Position numbers and translations under genes: made by a program
The notes under the pieces: generated by a model
What the model was told of the DNA's origin: nothing
Database searches by the model: none
The model's input: only the letters and a program-made list of their open reading frames with translations
Part shown: positions 22,684-33,137 of the stretch, piece by piece
Layout of the letters: every line of letters starts with the position of its first letter
Numbering within the stretch: the first letter of the stretch is position 1
Assembly (NCBI RefSeq): GCF_019320115.1
Contig: NC_089598.1
Span: 27,943,491 to 28,007,490, forward strand
DNA: 64,000 bases
Source of the DNA: Miscanthus floridulus
Lineage: Eukaryota > Streptophyta > Magnoliopsida > Poales > Poaceae
Reading direction: 5' to 3'

Positions 22684-23667
22684 TTGCGATGGTGTATGCA
22701 TACCCATACATCTATGGAAGAACCTACAACACTTGATGAGGCTCTTGGTGATCGGAATTGGCTTGCAGCTATGAATAGTGAGCATCAAGCTTTGTTACGA
22801 AACAAGACATGTCATCTTGTCCCTCATCCTAAGGGCAAGAATGTCATAGGATGTAAATGGGTGTACAAGGTTAACGGAAGGCTGATGGCAGTGTTGATCG
22901 ATACAAGGCACGTATTGTTGCAAAGGGTTTCAAACAGCGTTATGGCATTAATTATGAGGATACATTCAGTCATGTTGTCAAGGCTGCAACTATTCGACTA
23001 ATTCTGTCAATTGTAGTCTCAAGAGGATGGTCTCTTCGTCAACTTGATGTTCAGAACGCATTCCTTCATGGAATCTTGGAGGAAGAAGTTATATGCAGCA
23101 ACCCCCGGGCTATGCTGACAAAGTGCATCCAAACTATGTTTGCAAGCTGGACAAAGCACTGTATGGATTAAAATAGGCTCCATGGGCGTGGTATGCAAGG
23201 TTATGCAAGAGGTTGGAGTCTCTCGGTTTTGTTCCATCTAAAGCCGACACCTCCCTTTTTACTACAACCGCGGGAAGTATAGTTTGTTTGTGTTGGTTTA
23301 TGTTGACGACATCATTGTTGCCAGCTCCTCACAAGAAGCAACAGAAGCATTACTCCAAGATCTACAACAGGATTTTGCGCTAAAAGACTTTGGGGATCTA
23401 TATTATTTTCTAGGGATTGAAGTTAAGAAAGCATCAGATGGCTTGGTACTTTCACAAGAGAGATATGCTGCGGATATCCTTACCCGATCAGGTATGGACA
23501 AGGCAAAGATTGTTGATACTCCATTACCCACGTCTGAGAAGCTTAGCGTTGCTAGTGGTGATAAGCTTGGACCGGAGGATGCTAAACGCTATAGAATCCT
23601 AGTTGGAGCATTGCAATATCTAACACTTACACGCCCGGATATATCCTTTGCTGTTAACAAAGTGTGA
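22684..23667 (+). pseudogene. Reverse transcriptase of the Ale-type Copia element
   Basis: The fingers start with EALGDRNWLAAMNSEHQALL and [14 protein letters not shown]. Several frame changes follow up to 23280. The palm reads [17 protein letters not shown] with intact YVDD, then [22 protein letters not shown] and the connection [24 protein letters not shown]. The frame ends in a stop at 23665. Confidence 0.9.
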
Positions 23668-24310
23668 CAATTCCTTCATGCTCCAACTACGGTTCATTGG
23701 AGTGCCTTTTCATGCCCGGATATATCCTTAAGATTAGAAAGGATCCTGACATACACGCCCGGATATATCCTTTGCTGTTAACAAAGGATCCTGACATATG
23801 TTCGTGGAACTATTGATTTTGGCCTTAAGATTAGAAAGTCTAAGTCTATGATGGTCAGTGCCTTTTCAGACGCGGATTGGGCAGGCTATGTAGATGATCG
23901 AAGATCCACCGGAGGCTTTGTTGTTTTCTTGGAGGTAACCTGGTTTCTTGGACGGCCATGAAGCAAGCCACGGTATCTCGGTCTAGTACAAAAGCGGAAT
24001 ATAAGGCATTGGCCAATGCTACAGCTGAGATGATGTGGGTTCAGAAGCTGTTGATAGAACTGCACATTCATCACCCTCTTGCAGCTCAGTTGTGGTGTGA
24101 CAATTTAGGTGCTAAATATCTCTCTGCAAATCTGGTGTTTCATGCCAGGACAAAACATATAGAGATTGATTTCCACTTTGTCAGAGAGAGAGAGAGTAGC
24201 TTAGAAATTGTTGGATATACGGTTTTATCAACTCCGGTGATCAGTTAGCTGATGGTTTCACTAAGGCAATTACAGCTGCAAAGATGAAACAGTTTAGAGT
24301 CAACCTTAAC
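23668..24310 (+). pseudogene. RNase H of the Ale-type Copia element, with scrambled start
   Basis: The C-terminal domain is readable from about 23850 ([20 protein letters not shown]) through the piece at 23958-24248 ([49 protein letters not shown]). Between 23668 and 23800 the expected text is replaced by re-duplicated short segments, including a motif around CCCGGATATATCC present three times. Confidence 0.85.
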
Positions 24311-24327
24311 CTTGTTAGTGGCTAAGA

Positions 24328-24558
24328 TTGAGGGGGAGTGTTAGATTATAAGGTTAGTTCGGTTGTTAGCGTGAGCCAAGGAGCCCGATGTGTAGAGGGG
24401 GTTCCTAGCTTGTAGATGAAGATTGTTTGGATAGGGTCTATCTTGAGTTTGTTGTAATCTCATGCTTGATGTACAAGCCACGACGAGGGATGTTCTTGGC
24501 TCAATATAACACGCAACCGAGATCCCTAGGAGGGTATCTCGTTCCCTCATTTCTCACA
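24328..24558 (+). repeat. Polypurine tract and 3' LTR of the Ale-type Copia element
   Basis: The tract GATTGAGGGGGAG ends at 24338 and the LTR starts TGTTAGATTATAAGG at 24339. The probable end is ...TTTCTCACA at 24558, giving about 220 bp, normal for this lineage. Without the 5' LTR and a TSD the right edge is an estimate. Confidence 0.7.
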
Positions 24559-25068
24559 GATGCTGCCGCATCTTTGTATAGCACAAACCTTGCCACAGAC
24601 TGTGACGCCCAAAAACTATGCCACCGCCTCACCTCGCCGCATTTTAGGCGTGGTTATCCATGGTCAGGATCTAAATAGCCTCTCAATCTCTTCATGCAAC
24701 AGCAAGGGCACCTAGCCAAAACTTGTTTTCCAATTATTCTTTCTTAGCATCCCTTTTGGTTCCGATGGGCAGGCGACACTTGCATTCTGTCTTCTACTCA
24801 AAATTGAGCAATGTGATATTCTTGATTGTTTTTTTCTTATTTTGAACCTATTTTAATTAATACTTTAAAATGATGTATCTAAAAAATACTTTTAATTCGA
24901 CCTTGTATGCATTGGTGCTACAATGCTACCATGCAAACATCACAAATCTGATGTGGTAGTTCCTATTCCATCATTCTGTTTGGCATGGTAAAATGACTTT
25001 GTAGTATCACTCCCTCTGTGCAAGAGCAAGGACACCTAGCCAAAACTCATTTCCCTGATTATTCTCTA
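24559..25068. other. Unassigned stretch with a diverged direct repeat
   Basis: No coding signal. A segment of about 45 bp at 24701-24745 (AGCAAGGGCACCTAGCCAAA and onward) recurs at 25025-25068 with a few changes. I recognise no element class. Confidence 0.4.
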
Positions 25069-25097
25069 CTAGGTTCATGCCCGTGCGTTGCTATAGG
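25069..25097 (-). mobile_element. Helitron-type 3' terminus
   Basis: The - strand reads GCAACGCACGGGCATGAACCTAG followed by T. This matches the published grass Helitron 3' end pattern (GCACG core, then CTAG, inserted before T). On this strand the body would extend to the right, but I found no matching TC-type 5' end before 28 kb, so the extent is unknown. Confidence 0.55.
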
Positions 25098-26176
25098 TTT
25101 CAAAATCCACACGATCCTATGTATTTTCTAGCTAACCCACGAAAGACATGGTCCCTTTAATAGCCCTTTGAATTTCAACTGAAAACAGAAGTGCAATTTT
25201 AGACGCACAAAAATTTTCAGGATACCAAACTGTAGTAGTACATGGATGGAAAGCTCATGTTCTAGGATGTAAAGCTTGAATGGATCTATGTCCTTGTACT
25301 ATCATCAAATATTTCAGGGTACCAAACTAAAGTAGTATAGGTCTGCATGTAACTGTACAATTGCCCTTTCTTCACAATGAGATGATCCCTTCAAGTTTCA
25401 GACTGCCAAACTGGAGTAGTACAGGGAAAAGTGTTAACCATCAGGTGTATGCTGAAATTCTATTAAACATAATGAACAGAAAAAAGCATTGTCTATTGAT
25501 TCTTGACAACATTGTTTATCATAGCCAATTTATCCTGAACAATGTTGTGTACAGAAGCTGACTTTGTAGTTTCTAATGACCACAAATGGATGACAACTTG
25601 ATGATCGCCATGGTGTATGATTATAATGTACTTGACTACAGTCACCTCAAGTACTCAGATGAATATCACAAGCATCTTCTGCATAAAAGTTTCTGAATAA
25701 AAGAACAGAAGCAAATAATTACCCCAGTCGGCTCAAGTACTCTGCTGCTTGCTGTTGTTAGTGCTTGCTGTTTGAGGTGTTAGGCCCTAATTCAATAACT
25801 CTGATAGCCTCATCCAGTTTTCCCATCCTAACACCAACACTGCTCGCCAGCACTTCAGTTAACATATGGACAAAAACACTTTTGTTGAAAATTCACTAGA
25901 TGTACACATCGCTTTCACTCTTCACAGTTCATTCCATTTGTTTTTCAAGTCTAGCGAGCTCCTTATAAACATCAACCCTTCATCTACAGTAAAGAAGCCA
26001 GCAAACTGATCTGATGGTTTGATCAACTTATTGCCAAGTGAAATCATATTTCCATTTAGTAGCCATAGATAATGATTAAACTCATGGCATAGCTCTCTGT
26101 TTGTTCATAAGTTCAGTTTTCTGTTTTTCGCATAGCTAATTTATTTCAAATAATTTATAGCTGACTTAGTTCTCTA
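25098..26176. other. Unassigned AT-rich stretch with three short degenerate repeats
   Basis: No gene is seen. Three related segments of about 33 bp (TTTCAGGxTACCAAACTxxAGTAGTA type) lie at 25213-25250, 25310-25342 and 25395-25427, about 85-97 bp apart. This may be the body of the Helitron ending at 25069. Confidence 0.4.
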
Positions 26177-27060
26177 TTGAGGCATAACCTGTATGGAAAT
26201 TTAACATGCACACTCTTCAGAGGAAGTATGGCTCTAATTACTCAACTTCATGAACAAACATTCATTCTATGTAAGCACTCAGTTTCAGTTTCTTCAAGTG
26301 AAAAGATGTCATCCAATACATCAGAGAGTTCTAGGACTCGTGAGGGTGAAGGTACAAAGCCTTTTCTATGGGTCATCTTTACTGCATTTTTTTTCATTCT
26401 TGGTAACTAAACAAAATTTTATTTTTCAGATCAAGATCTGGAACTTGAAGAGGGCTAGCAGTAGCAGGTATGTTGTGAAGGTCTATACATTAAAAAAAAT
26501 ATACACTCCGCTAGTGTTCGATTTATGCTAGTGTTTGATTGGTTTGGCCTATGACTGCAACTTAATTGGATCTATGCTAGTGTTTGATTTGATATATATG
26601 AGGTCAACCTTACAACTTCCTATCATAATTAGTTGGTCAAATCCGCTTTAATCTGAAACTGTCTTGCCGCCCGCAGCATTGCCGCCCTTCAGTCGCTTCA
26701 CAACCACATAGATCATGTCTATGATTCTGGATAGTTGTATTATTGCTCAGATGCTCTCTTTGCTATGATCCCTGTAATGTCAGGTCCTAATGTTCATTCC
26801 TGTGATGAATACTCTGATCCAACTGATTAACAACTTTGATTTTTAATTCTGCTGTAGGCTTGTGCTTGCATTTGTGCTTTAGTTACACAAATTTCATTCT
26901 TTGTTGAAATGAGCACATCTATTAAATTGAAAGGCTTACATTGTGTTGTTCATGATCCTAACATTATTTTCTTTGATAGGTCTTCTCTCACCCTGTGCAA
27001 AAGGTCAAGAGTTCTCAAGGTGATGGAGCAACATCAGGTGGCAAGACATAACTAGCATTA
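26177..27060 (+). other. Possible captured exon fragments, unrecognised
   Basis: A short open piece from the Met at 26306 encodes MSSNTSESSRTREGEGTKPF. A terminal-exon-like segment after an AG at 26979-26980 encodes VFSHPVQKVKSSQGDGATSG and stops at 27048-27050. Pyrimidine-rich tracts precede AG dinucleotides in both places. The composition looks exon-like between AT-rich stretches, as in genes captured by Helitrons, but I recognise no family. It may be nothing. Confidence 0.2.
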
Positions 27061-27685
27061 CAGAAGGCACAAAAAGAAACCTTTTTTTAACTCTCTCATG
27101 TGCCATTAGTGCAGATCTAGAACACACCTATTAATTTAGAATTTTATATGTCCATTTGATCTTTGTGAGAGTGATCTTGCTTTATGGATGTAACTAAAGT
27201 TCAAGTTGGTGTGAATTTTTATGTTCTTTAAATTATCTGGATTCCACTCATATTTTGTTTTTTTATTAAATATTCGATTATGCTTAATTAGGTATATTTG
27301 TATTTATTTTATTTTATACTTTAGTGTAATGACAACTTTGTGATCGTAAAGTAAACTGGCAAGCTCACATTCGTATGTAAAGTAGCTCATTAAGCAGTAT
27401 GGTTTAGTTATCAAGCGGAAGCTAGAAGCTAGAAACTGTCTCTGGAAAATAGGTTCAGAATGGTTTCAAAATGGTTTGAGAAACTGCGTGCAGTTTGGAT
27501 TGGTTTCAATTCGTAGGTGGTTTGGTCGGGCTTGGGTTAAGGAGCAGAAGCAGTGGGATGGGCTACATTGGGTGTGCGTTACCTCGTGGAATTGGTTTGG
27601 TGGGGGGTTTTGGGCTAGTTTTTAGACCTTTATCAGGTTTATGTCCTAGGGGGTACCTTCACCTGATCAAATTGTTGTGCATTTT
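27061..27685. other. Non-coding AT-rich stretch
   Basis: I see no gene or recognised repeat. A + strand open frame at 27495-27734 has no family resemblance and is probably chance. Confidence 0.4.
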
Positions 27686-27908
27686 GGGGCTGTTTGGCAT
27701 AGTTCCTTGTAGCTCTAGCTCCTCCACTGTATGACACTGTAGCAAGGAGCATGTGAAGCTACAAATCGTGGCTTCTTCGGCTCCTCATCTTTCTAGTCCC
27801 TTTTTCTTCTCGAGAAGCGAAACAACTCCTTTCTATAGTGGAAAACAGTGATGCTACAGTGAATGAGAGAGGAGAAAGAGCCCCTGAGAGCCATACCAAA
27901 CACAACCT
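27686..27908. mobile_element. hAT-like MITE
   Basis: The left end GGGGCTGTTTGGCATAG and the reverse complement of the right end (AAGGTTGTGTTTGGTATGG) form imperfect terminal inverted repeats around a 223-bp non-coding body. TGTTTGG-type ends are common in grass hAT MITEs. I could not establish a clean 8-bp TSD. Confidence 0.55.
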
Positions 27909-28035
27909 TAGTGATGTTTCGATTAAAAGCTAGGAAAATAGGTAGCCATGTTCACTTGATCAAATTGTTGTGTGTTCCATCATAAGAGACGACAACATTA
28001 CAACGTCTGTGCGCTGAAATTGGCGTACTGTTAAT

Positions 28036-28085
28036 AAACAACAACAACAAACAAAACAACAACAAACAACAACAATAACAACAAC
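28036..28085 (-). repeat. CAA microsatellite forming the LINE 3' tail
   Basis: About 50 bp of CAA units with AAC slippage on + (TTG on -). It lies directly 3' of the LINE body, and RTE-clade LINEs end in such short tandem repeats rather than poly(A). Confidence 0.75.
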
Positions 28086-29083
28086 GCCTGTTAGTCCCAA
28101 ACATGTTGGGGTAGGCTAGAGTTAAAACCCACCAAGAGCCCCTAGTCACGGTTCAGGTACATCAATAGCTGCTTTCTAAGTACTCCTATTCAAACATAGA
28201 TATCTAGGTATATCCTAAGCTTTCAAATATCTTTTTATTGCCTCCCCCATATCAATTTTAGTCTACCTCTACCTCTCCTCACATTATTAGCTTGGCTTAG
28301 GACTACACAATGCAGTGGTGCCTCTAATGGTCTCCTTTGGACATGGTTAAATCACCTCAATTGATGTTGGACAAGCTTTTCTTCAATTGGTGCTATCCCT
28401 AGGCGGTCACGTATATCATAGTTCCTAACTCAATCCATTCTTATGTGACCACAAATCCATCGCAACATACGTATTTCTGCAACACTCAGTTGTTGAACAT
28501 GATGAAACTTTATAGGCCAACATTCTGCTCCATACAACATAGCTGGTCTAATCACCGTTCTATAAAACTTGCCTTTTATCTTTTGTGGTACCCTCTTGTC
28601 ACAAAGAATGCCATAAACTTGTTGCCACTTGATCCACCCTGCTTTGATTATATGGCTAACGTCTGCATCAATATCTCTATCTCTCTGTAACATCGATCCT
28701 AGATAACGAAAGGTATCCTTCTTAGATACTACTTGACCTTCTAAACTCACATCTCCCTCCTCCTGTGTAGCTCCACCAAAGTCACATCTTATGTATTCGG
28801 TTTTTGTTCTGTTTAATCTAAAACCTTTAGACTCAAGGGTCTACCGCCACAACTCTAGTTTTATATTCACTCCCATCTGGCTTTCGTCCACTAACACTAC
28901 ATCATCAACAAACAACATACACCAAGGGATATCCACTTGAATGTTCCTGGTAACCTCATCCATTACCAAAGCAAAGAGGTACGGGCTCAAGCCTGACCCT
29001 TGATGAAGTCCTATTTTAATCGAGAAGTAAGTTGTATTACCATCATTTGTTCGAACGCTAGTCACAACATTGTTGTACATGTC
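28086..29083 (-). pseudogene. RTE-type LINE, 3' part of ORF (RT palm to C-terminus)
   Basis: The - strand pieces 28841-29080 (TYFSIKIGLHQGSGLSPYLFALVMDEV and the catalytic CMLFVDDVVLVDES) and 28430-28750 (KKDTFRYLGSMLQRDRDIDADVSHIIKAGW, RPAMLYGAECWPIK) are the RT palm and thumb of a plant RTE LINE. The 3' end contains CCCAACATGTTTGGGACTA, typical of these elements. The coding sequence continues without loss at 53927 on the other side of the inserted Sirevirus. Confidence 0.9.
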
Positions 29084-30360
29084 TGAAAGGTCCTAATGGC
29101 TAGAGGGGGGGGTGAATAGCCTAATAAAAATTTCTACAACAACCCTTAACAAAATGGTTAGACAATTATGAGGTGAAGCAAGTGTTGTGCTAGCCTACTC
29201 AAAAGCAAGCCACCTACCACAATTCTAGTTTAGATAGTATCTATTCACACAATAGCTAAGATACTACTCTATGTTAGTGTGCTCTCAAAGGCTAACTAAA
29301 GAGCCACACCAACCAACCAAGCAAGCTCTCACAACTAGGTACACTAAAGAGCTTGACAACTAGTTTGCGGTAATATAATGAGAGTGATCAAGAAGGTTAT
29401 ACCGCCGTGTAGATGAAGAAACCAATTAATCACAAGGATGAATAACAATGAAGACCAATCACCTCAGAATCAATGATGAACATAATGATTTTTATCGAGG
29501 TTCACTTGCTTGTTGGCAAGCTAGTCCTCGTTGTGGCGATTCACTCACGTGGAGGTTCACGCACTAATTGGCTTCACATGCCAAACCCTCAATAGGGTGC
29601 CACACAACCAACACAAGATGAGGATCACACAAGCCATGAGCAATCCACTAGAGTACCTTTTGGCTCTCTGCCAGGGAAAGGTCAAGAACCCCTCACAATC
29701 ACCACGATCGGAGCTGTAGACAATCACCAACCTTCGCTCGACGATCCTCGCTGCTCTAAGCCGTCTAGGTGGCGGCAACCACCAAGAGTAACAAGCAAAA
29801 TCTGCAGCGAAATACAAACACCAAGCGCCTCTAGATGCAATCACTTAAGTAATGCACTTGGATTCACTCCCAATCTCATAAAGATGATGAATCAATGATG
29901 GAGATGAGTGGGAGGGCTTTGGCTAAGCTCACAAGGTTGCTATGTCAATGAAAATTACCAAAAGTGTGAGCTTCAACTGGCCATGGGGCTTAAATAGATG
30001 CCCCCACGAAATAGAGCTGTTGTATCCCTTTACTGGGCACAACACGGGCTGACCGGACGCTAGACCTCAGCGTCTGGTCGGCCAACGACCGCCACGTGTC
30101 CCGACTTTAATGGTAACTTGAGGTGACCGAATGCTGCGCTATAACTGACCGGACGCTGAGCCATCAGCGTTCGATCGTTTCCAGTAAGGTTCTAGAAATG
30201 CAATTCATCCACCAGACACGTCCGGTCATGCATGACCAGACCCTGCCATCGTCCGGTCAGAGACTCTATCCTCTGAGCGCTGTCCGACAATAGGACTGGA
30301 CTCACCTTGCCGACGTCCGGTCAGTCCATGACCAGCGTCTAGTCGATTGATCGACACTGG

Positions 30361-32730
30361 TGAAGGGTCAAGATGGCGGACTAGAGGGGGGGGGTGAATA
30401 GTCTTTTCTAAAATTAATCACGTCGGCTAATCAAAACAAGTGTGGAATTATAACTATCGGTCTAGCCAAGACTACACCCCTCTATCTATGTTCTCTAGCA
30501 CCTTCCAAAGATACTAATCAAGCAACAAAGGTGCCGGGCTAGCTAGAGCTCACCTAACCAATTCTAAGAGCAAGGTTACACAAACCTATGCCACTAGTAC
30601 TTTAAGCAACAAGGGAGCTCCTACACATGCTAGTAAGCAAAAGCACAAAGCTAACTAAGCTCACTAGCAATGCTCGATGACAAGGCAACCAATGCCTAAT
30701 TAGTGAGCGCAAATACTTAGCTACACAAACTAAGCAATGTGACTGATAAGGTTACTAAAACCAAATTAGCCACACAAGGGAGCTACTTCTATGCTACACA
30801 AGCAAGAAGGTAATTAGCAAGCTACATAAGCTATCTAATTACAAGAGCAACTACACAAGCTTAATATGTATAAAAGTAATTACAAGCTTGTGTAATGGGG
30901 ATGCAAACCAATGGGAAGAACAAGGTTGACACGATGATTTTTCTCCTGAGGTTCACGTGTTTGCCAACACGCTAGTCCCCGTTGTGTCGACCGCTCACTT
31001 GGTGGTTCGGCGGCTAATTAGCATCACCCGCTAAGCCCACATGTCGGGCGCCGCAAGAACCTACCTCTTGAGTGAGGGTAGCTCAATGACACGCTTTACT
31101 AGAGTTGCTCTTCGCGGCTCCCGCGGGGCGAGCACAATGCCCCTCACAAGCACTTCTCCGAAGCGCCGCACAAGCTTCTTGCGCGCTTCGATGGAGACCA
31201 CCACCAAGCCGTCTAGGAGGTGGCAACCTCCAAGAGTAACAAGCACCACCGGCTCGCAACTCGATCACCTAGTGCCACTCGATGCAACCTCACGATGCAA
31301 TCGCACTAGAATCGCTCACTCACACAATCGAATGATCACTATCAAGTATGTGTGAGATGGAGGGCTCCCAAGCACTCTCAAGCATGGACACAAAGTCCCC
31401 TTAGTTGCTCCACACCAGCCATGGCCGAAGGCCACTTCTATTTATAGCCCCAAGGGCTAAACTAGCCGTTACCCCTTCACTGGGCAACTATCGGGTCGAC
31501 CGGACGCTCCGATCGTGTTGATCAGACGCTGGACCTTAGCGTCCAGTCACCCGTAGACGGCCACGTGTCCCAGTTCCAACGGTCACTTGACTTGACCGGA
31601 CGCAGCAGATTTCAACTGACCGGACGCTGAACCCCCAGCGTCCGGTCGTTTCTAGTAAGGTACCGACCTCGACCGGACGCGTCTGGTCACACTTGATCGG
31701 ACGTAGCCAGCATCTGGTCACACTCCAGCTTCTGCGTCATCGTACGTCAGCCTGACCGGACGTAGCCTGCCAGCATCCGGTGCATTCAGATCCAGTGTCC
31801 GGTCAGTTGACCGATGCCAGCATCTTTGCGATCAACTCGTTTTCACTTCTAACTTCTTCACCCTTGCTCCAATGTGCTAACCACAAGAACTTGCATCCAG
31901 CGCAATAGAAAATAGGCATTCCATTTTTCCCGAAAGCACCGAATCCATCTCACCCCTGCAAACACCACCTCCTTTGTAAATGTGCCAACACCACCAAGTG
32001 TACACCACCAAGTGTAAGTGTGTTAGCATTTTCACAATCATTTTCCAAAGGATGTTAGCCACTCAACTTGCCACGCCACTCGATCCTAGCGACAATGCAA
32101 AGTTAGATCACTCGAGTGGCACTAGATGACCGATATGCAAACAAGTTTACCCCTCTTGATAGTACGACCATCTATCCTAAATCCGGTCATAAACTTCTCT
32201 ACACACCTATGACCAGTGAAATGAAATGCCCTAGGTTATACCTTTGCCTTGCGCATTCCATTCTATCTCCTCCAATGTCGATGCAACACATGCACCAACA
32301 CGATCAACAATGATATGATCCACTTCATATCATCACATGATCATATTGGTTCATCGATCTTGACTTTACTTGCTCTTCACTGTTGCTACCGTCCATCGGC
32401 GCCAAGTCTTGCTCAAGCTTCACCACCACGCGGTCCATCACTCCAAAGCCTTCGACTTGCCCTTCACGCTTGCAACCGGTCCATCAAGCCAAGTCTTGTC
32501 TTGATCTTCTCCACCTTGATCACATGACTCAATGTCATGTCTCATGTGCATTTAAGCTCCTTCATCATCACATGTGTGAGCTTTGCAACATCTCCAAGCC
32601 ATTTTCACCTTCATGGCATATGTTGCTCACAAACATGTACCTGTGGACTAATCACCTGTGTATCTCACATAAACACAATTAGTCCACCTAAGTTGTTACT
32701 CAATTACCAAAACCAAACAAGGACCTTTCA
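30361..32730 (-). mobile_element. Sirevirus-type solo LTR
   Basis: A 2370-bp unit starts TGAAGGGTCAAG and ends AAGGACCTTTCA. It is flanked by a perfect 5-bp TSD ACTGG (30356-30360, 32731-32735) that is present once in the homologous place of the other LTR. It contains no coding region. On - it has a TATA box (GCTATAAATAGAAG, near 31435-31448) with an array of GACCGGACGC-type motifs just upstream (31497-31815). Open frames inside it are chance. It arose by recombination between the two LTRs of a full element. Confidence 0.95.
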
Positions 32731-33137
32731 ACTGGCGTCTATGCTGCCACACTTGACCGGACACGCCGGTCCTTCTGAGACCAGCGTCCGGTCACTTAGT
32801 GACCAGCAAGACTAACTCCTTTTCACCTCTAACTTCTTCACCCTTGCTCAAATATGTCAACCACCAAGTGTATCACCTTGTGCACATGTGTTAGCATATT
32901 TTCACAAACATTTTCAAGGGTGTTAGCATTCCACTAGATCCTAAATGCATATGCAATGAGTTAGAGCATCTAGTGGCACTTTGATAACCGCATTTCGATA
33001 TGAGTTTCACCCCTCTTAATAGTATGGCTATCAAACCTAAATGTGATCACACTCTCTAAGTATCTTGATCACCAAAACAAAATAGCTCCTATGGTTTATA
33101 CCTTGGCCTTGAGCTTTTTATTTTTCTCTTTCTTCTT

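Larger units (their letters stand above)
19976..24558 (+). mobile_element. Ty1/Copia element, Ale/Retrofit type, 5' end missing
   Basis: The + strand order gag, protease, integrase, RT, RNase H, polypurine tract, short LTR is that of Copia. The gag text and the short LTR of about 220 bp fit the Ale/Retrofit (Hopscotch-like) lineage. The 5' LTR and first part of gag are missing because the Gypsy element on the left is inserted in gag. Multiple frameshifts and a scrambled segment at 23.63-23.84 kb show that it is inactive. Confidence 0.85.

Noticed and set aside
28036..28085. CAA repeat as an independent microsatellite
   Set aside because: Its position directly after the LINE 3' end makes it the tail of the LINE.
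31041..32815. Open frames rich in Ser/Thr/His
   Set aside because: They lie within the solo LTR and the flanking Sirevirus LTR, which carry no genes.
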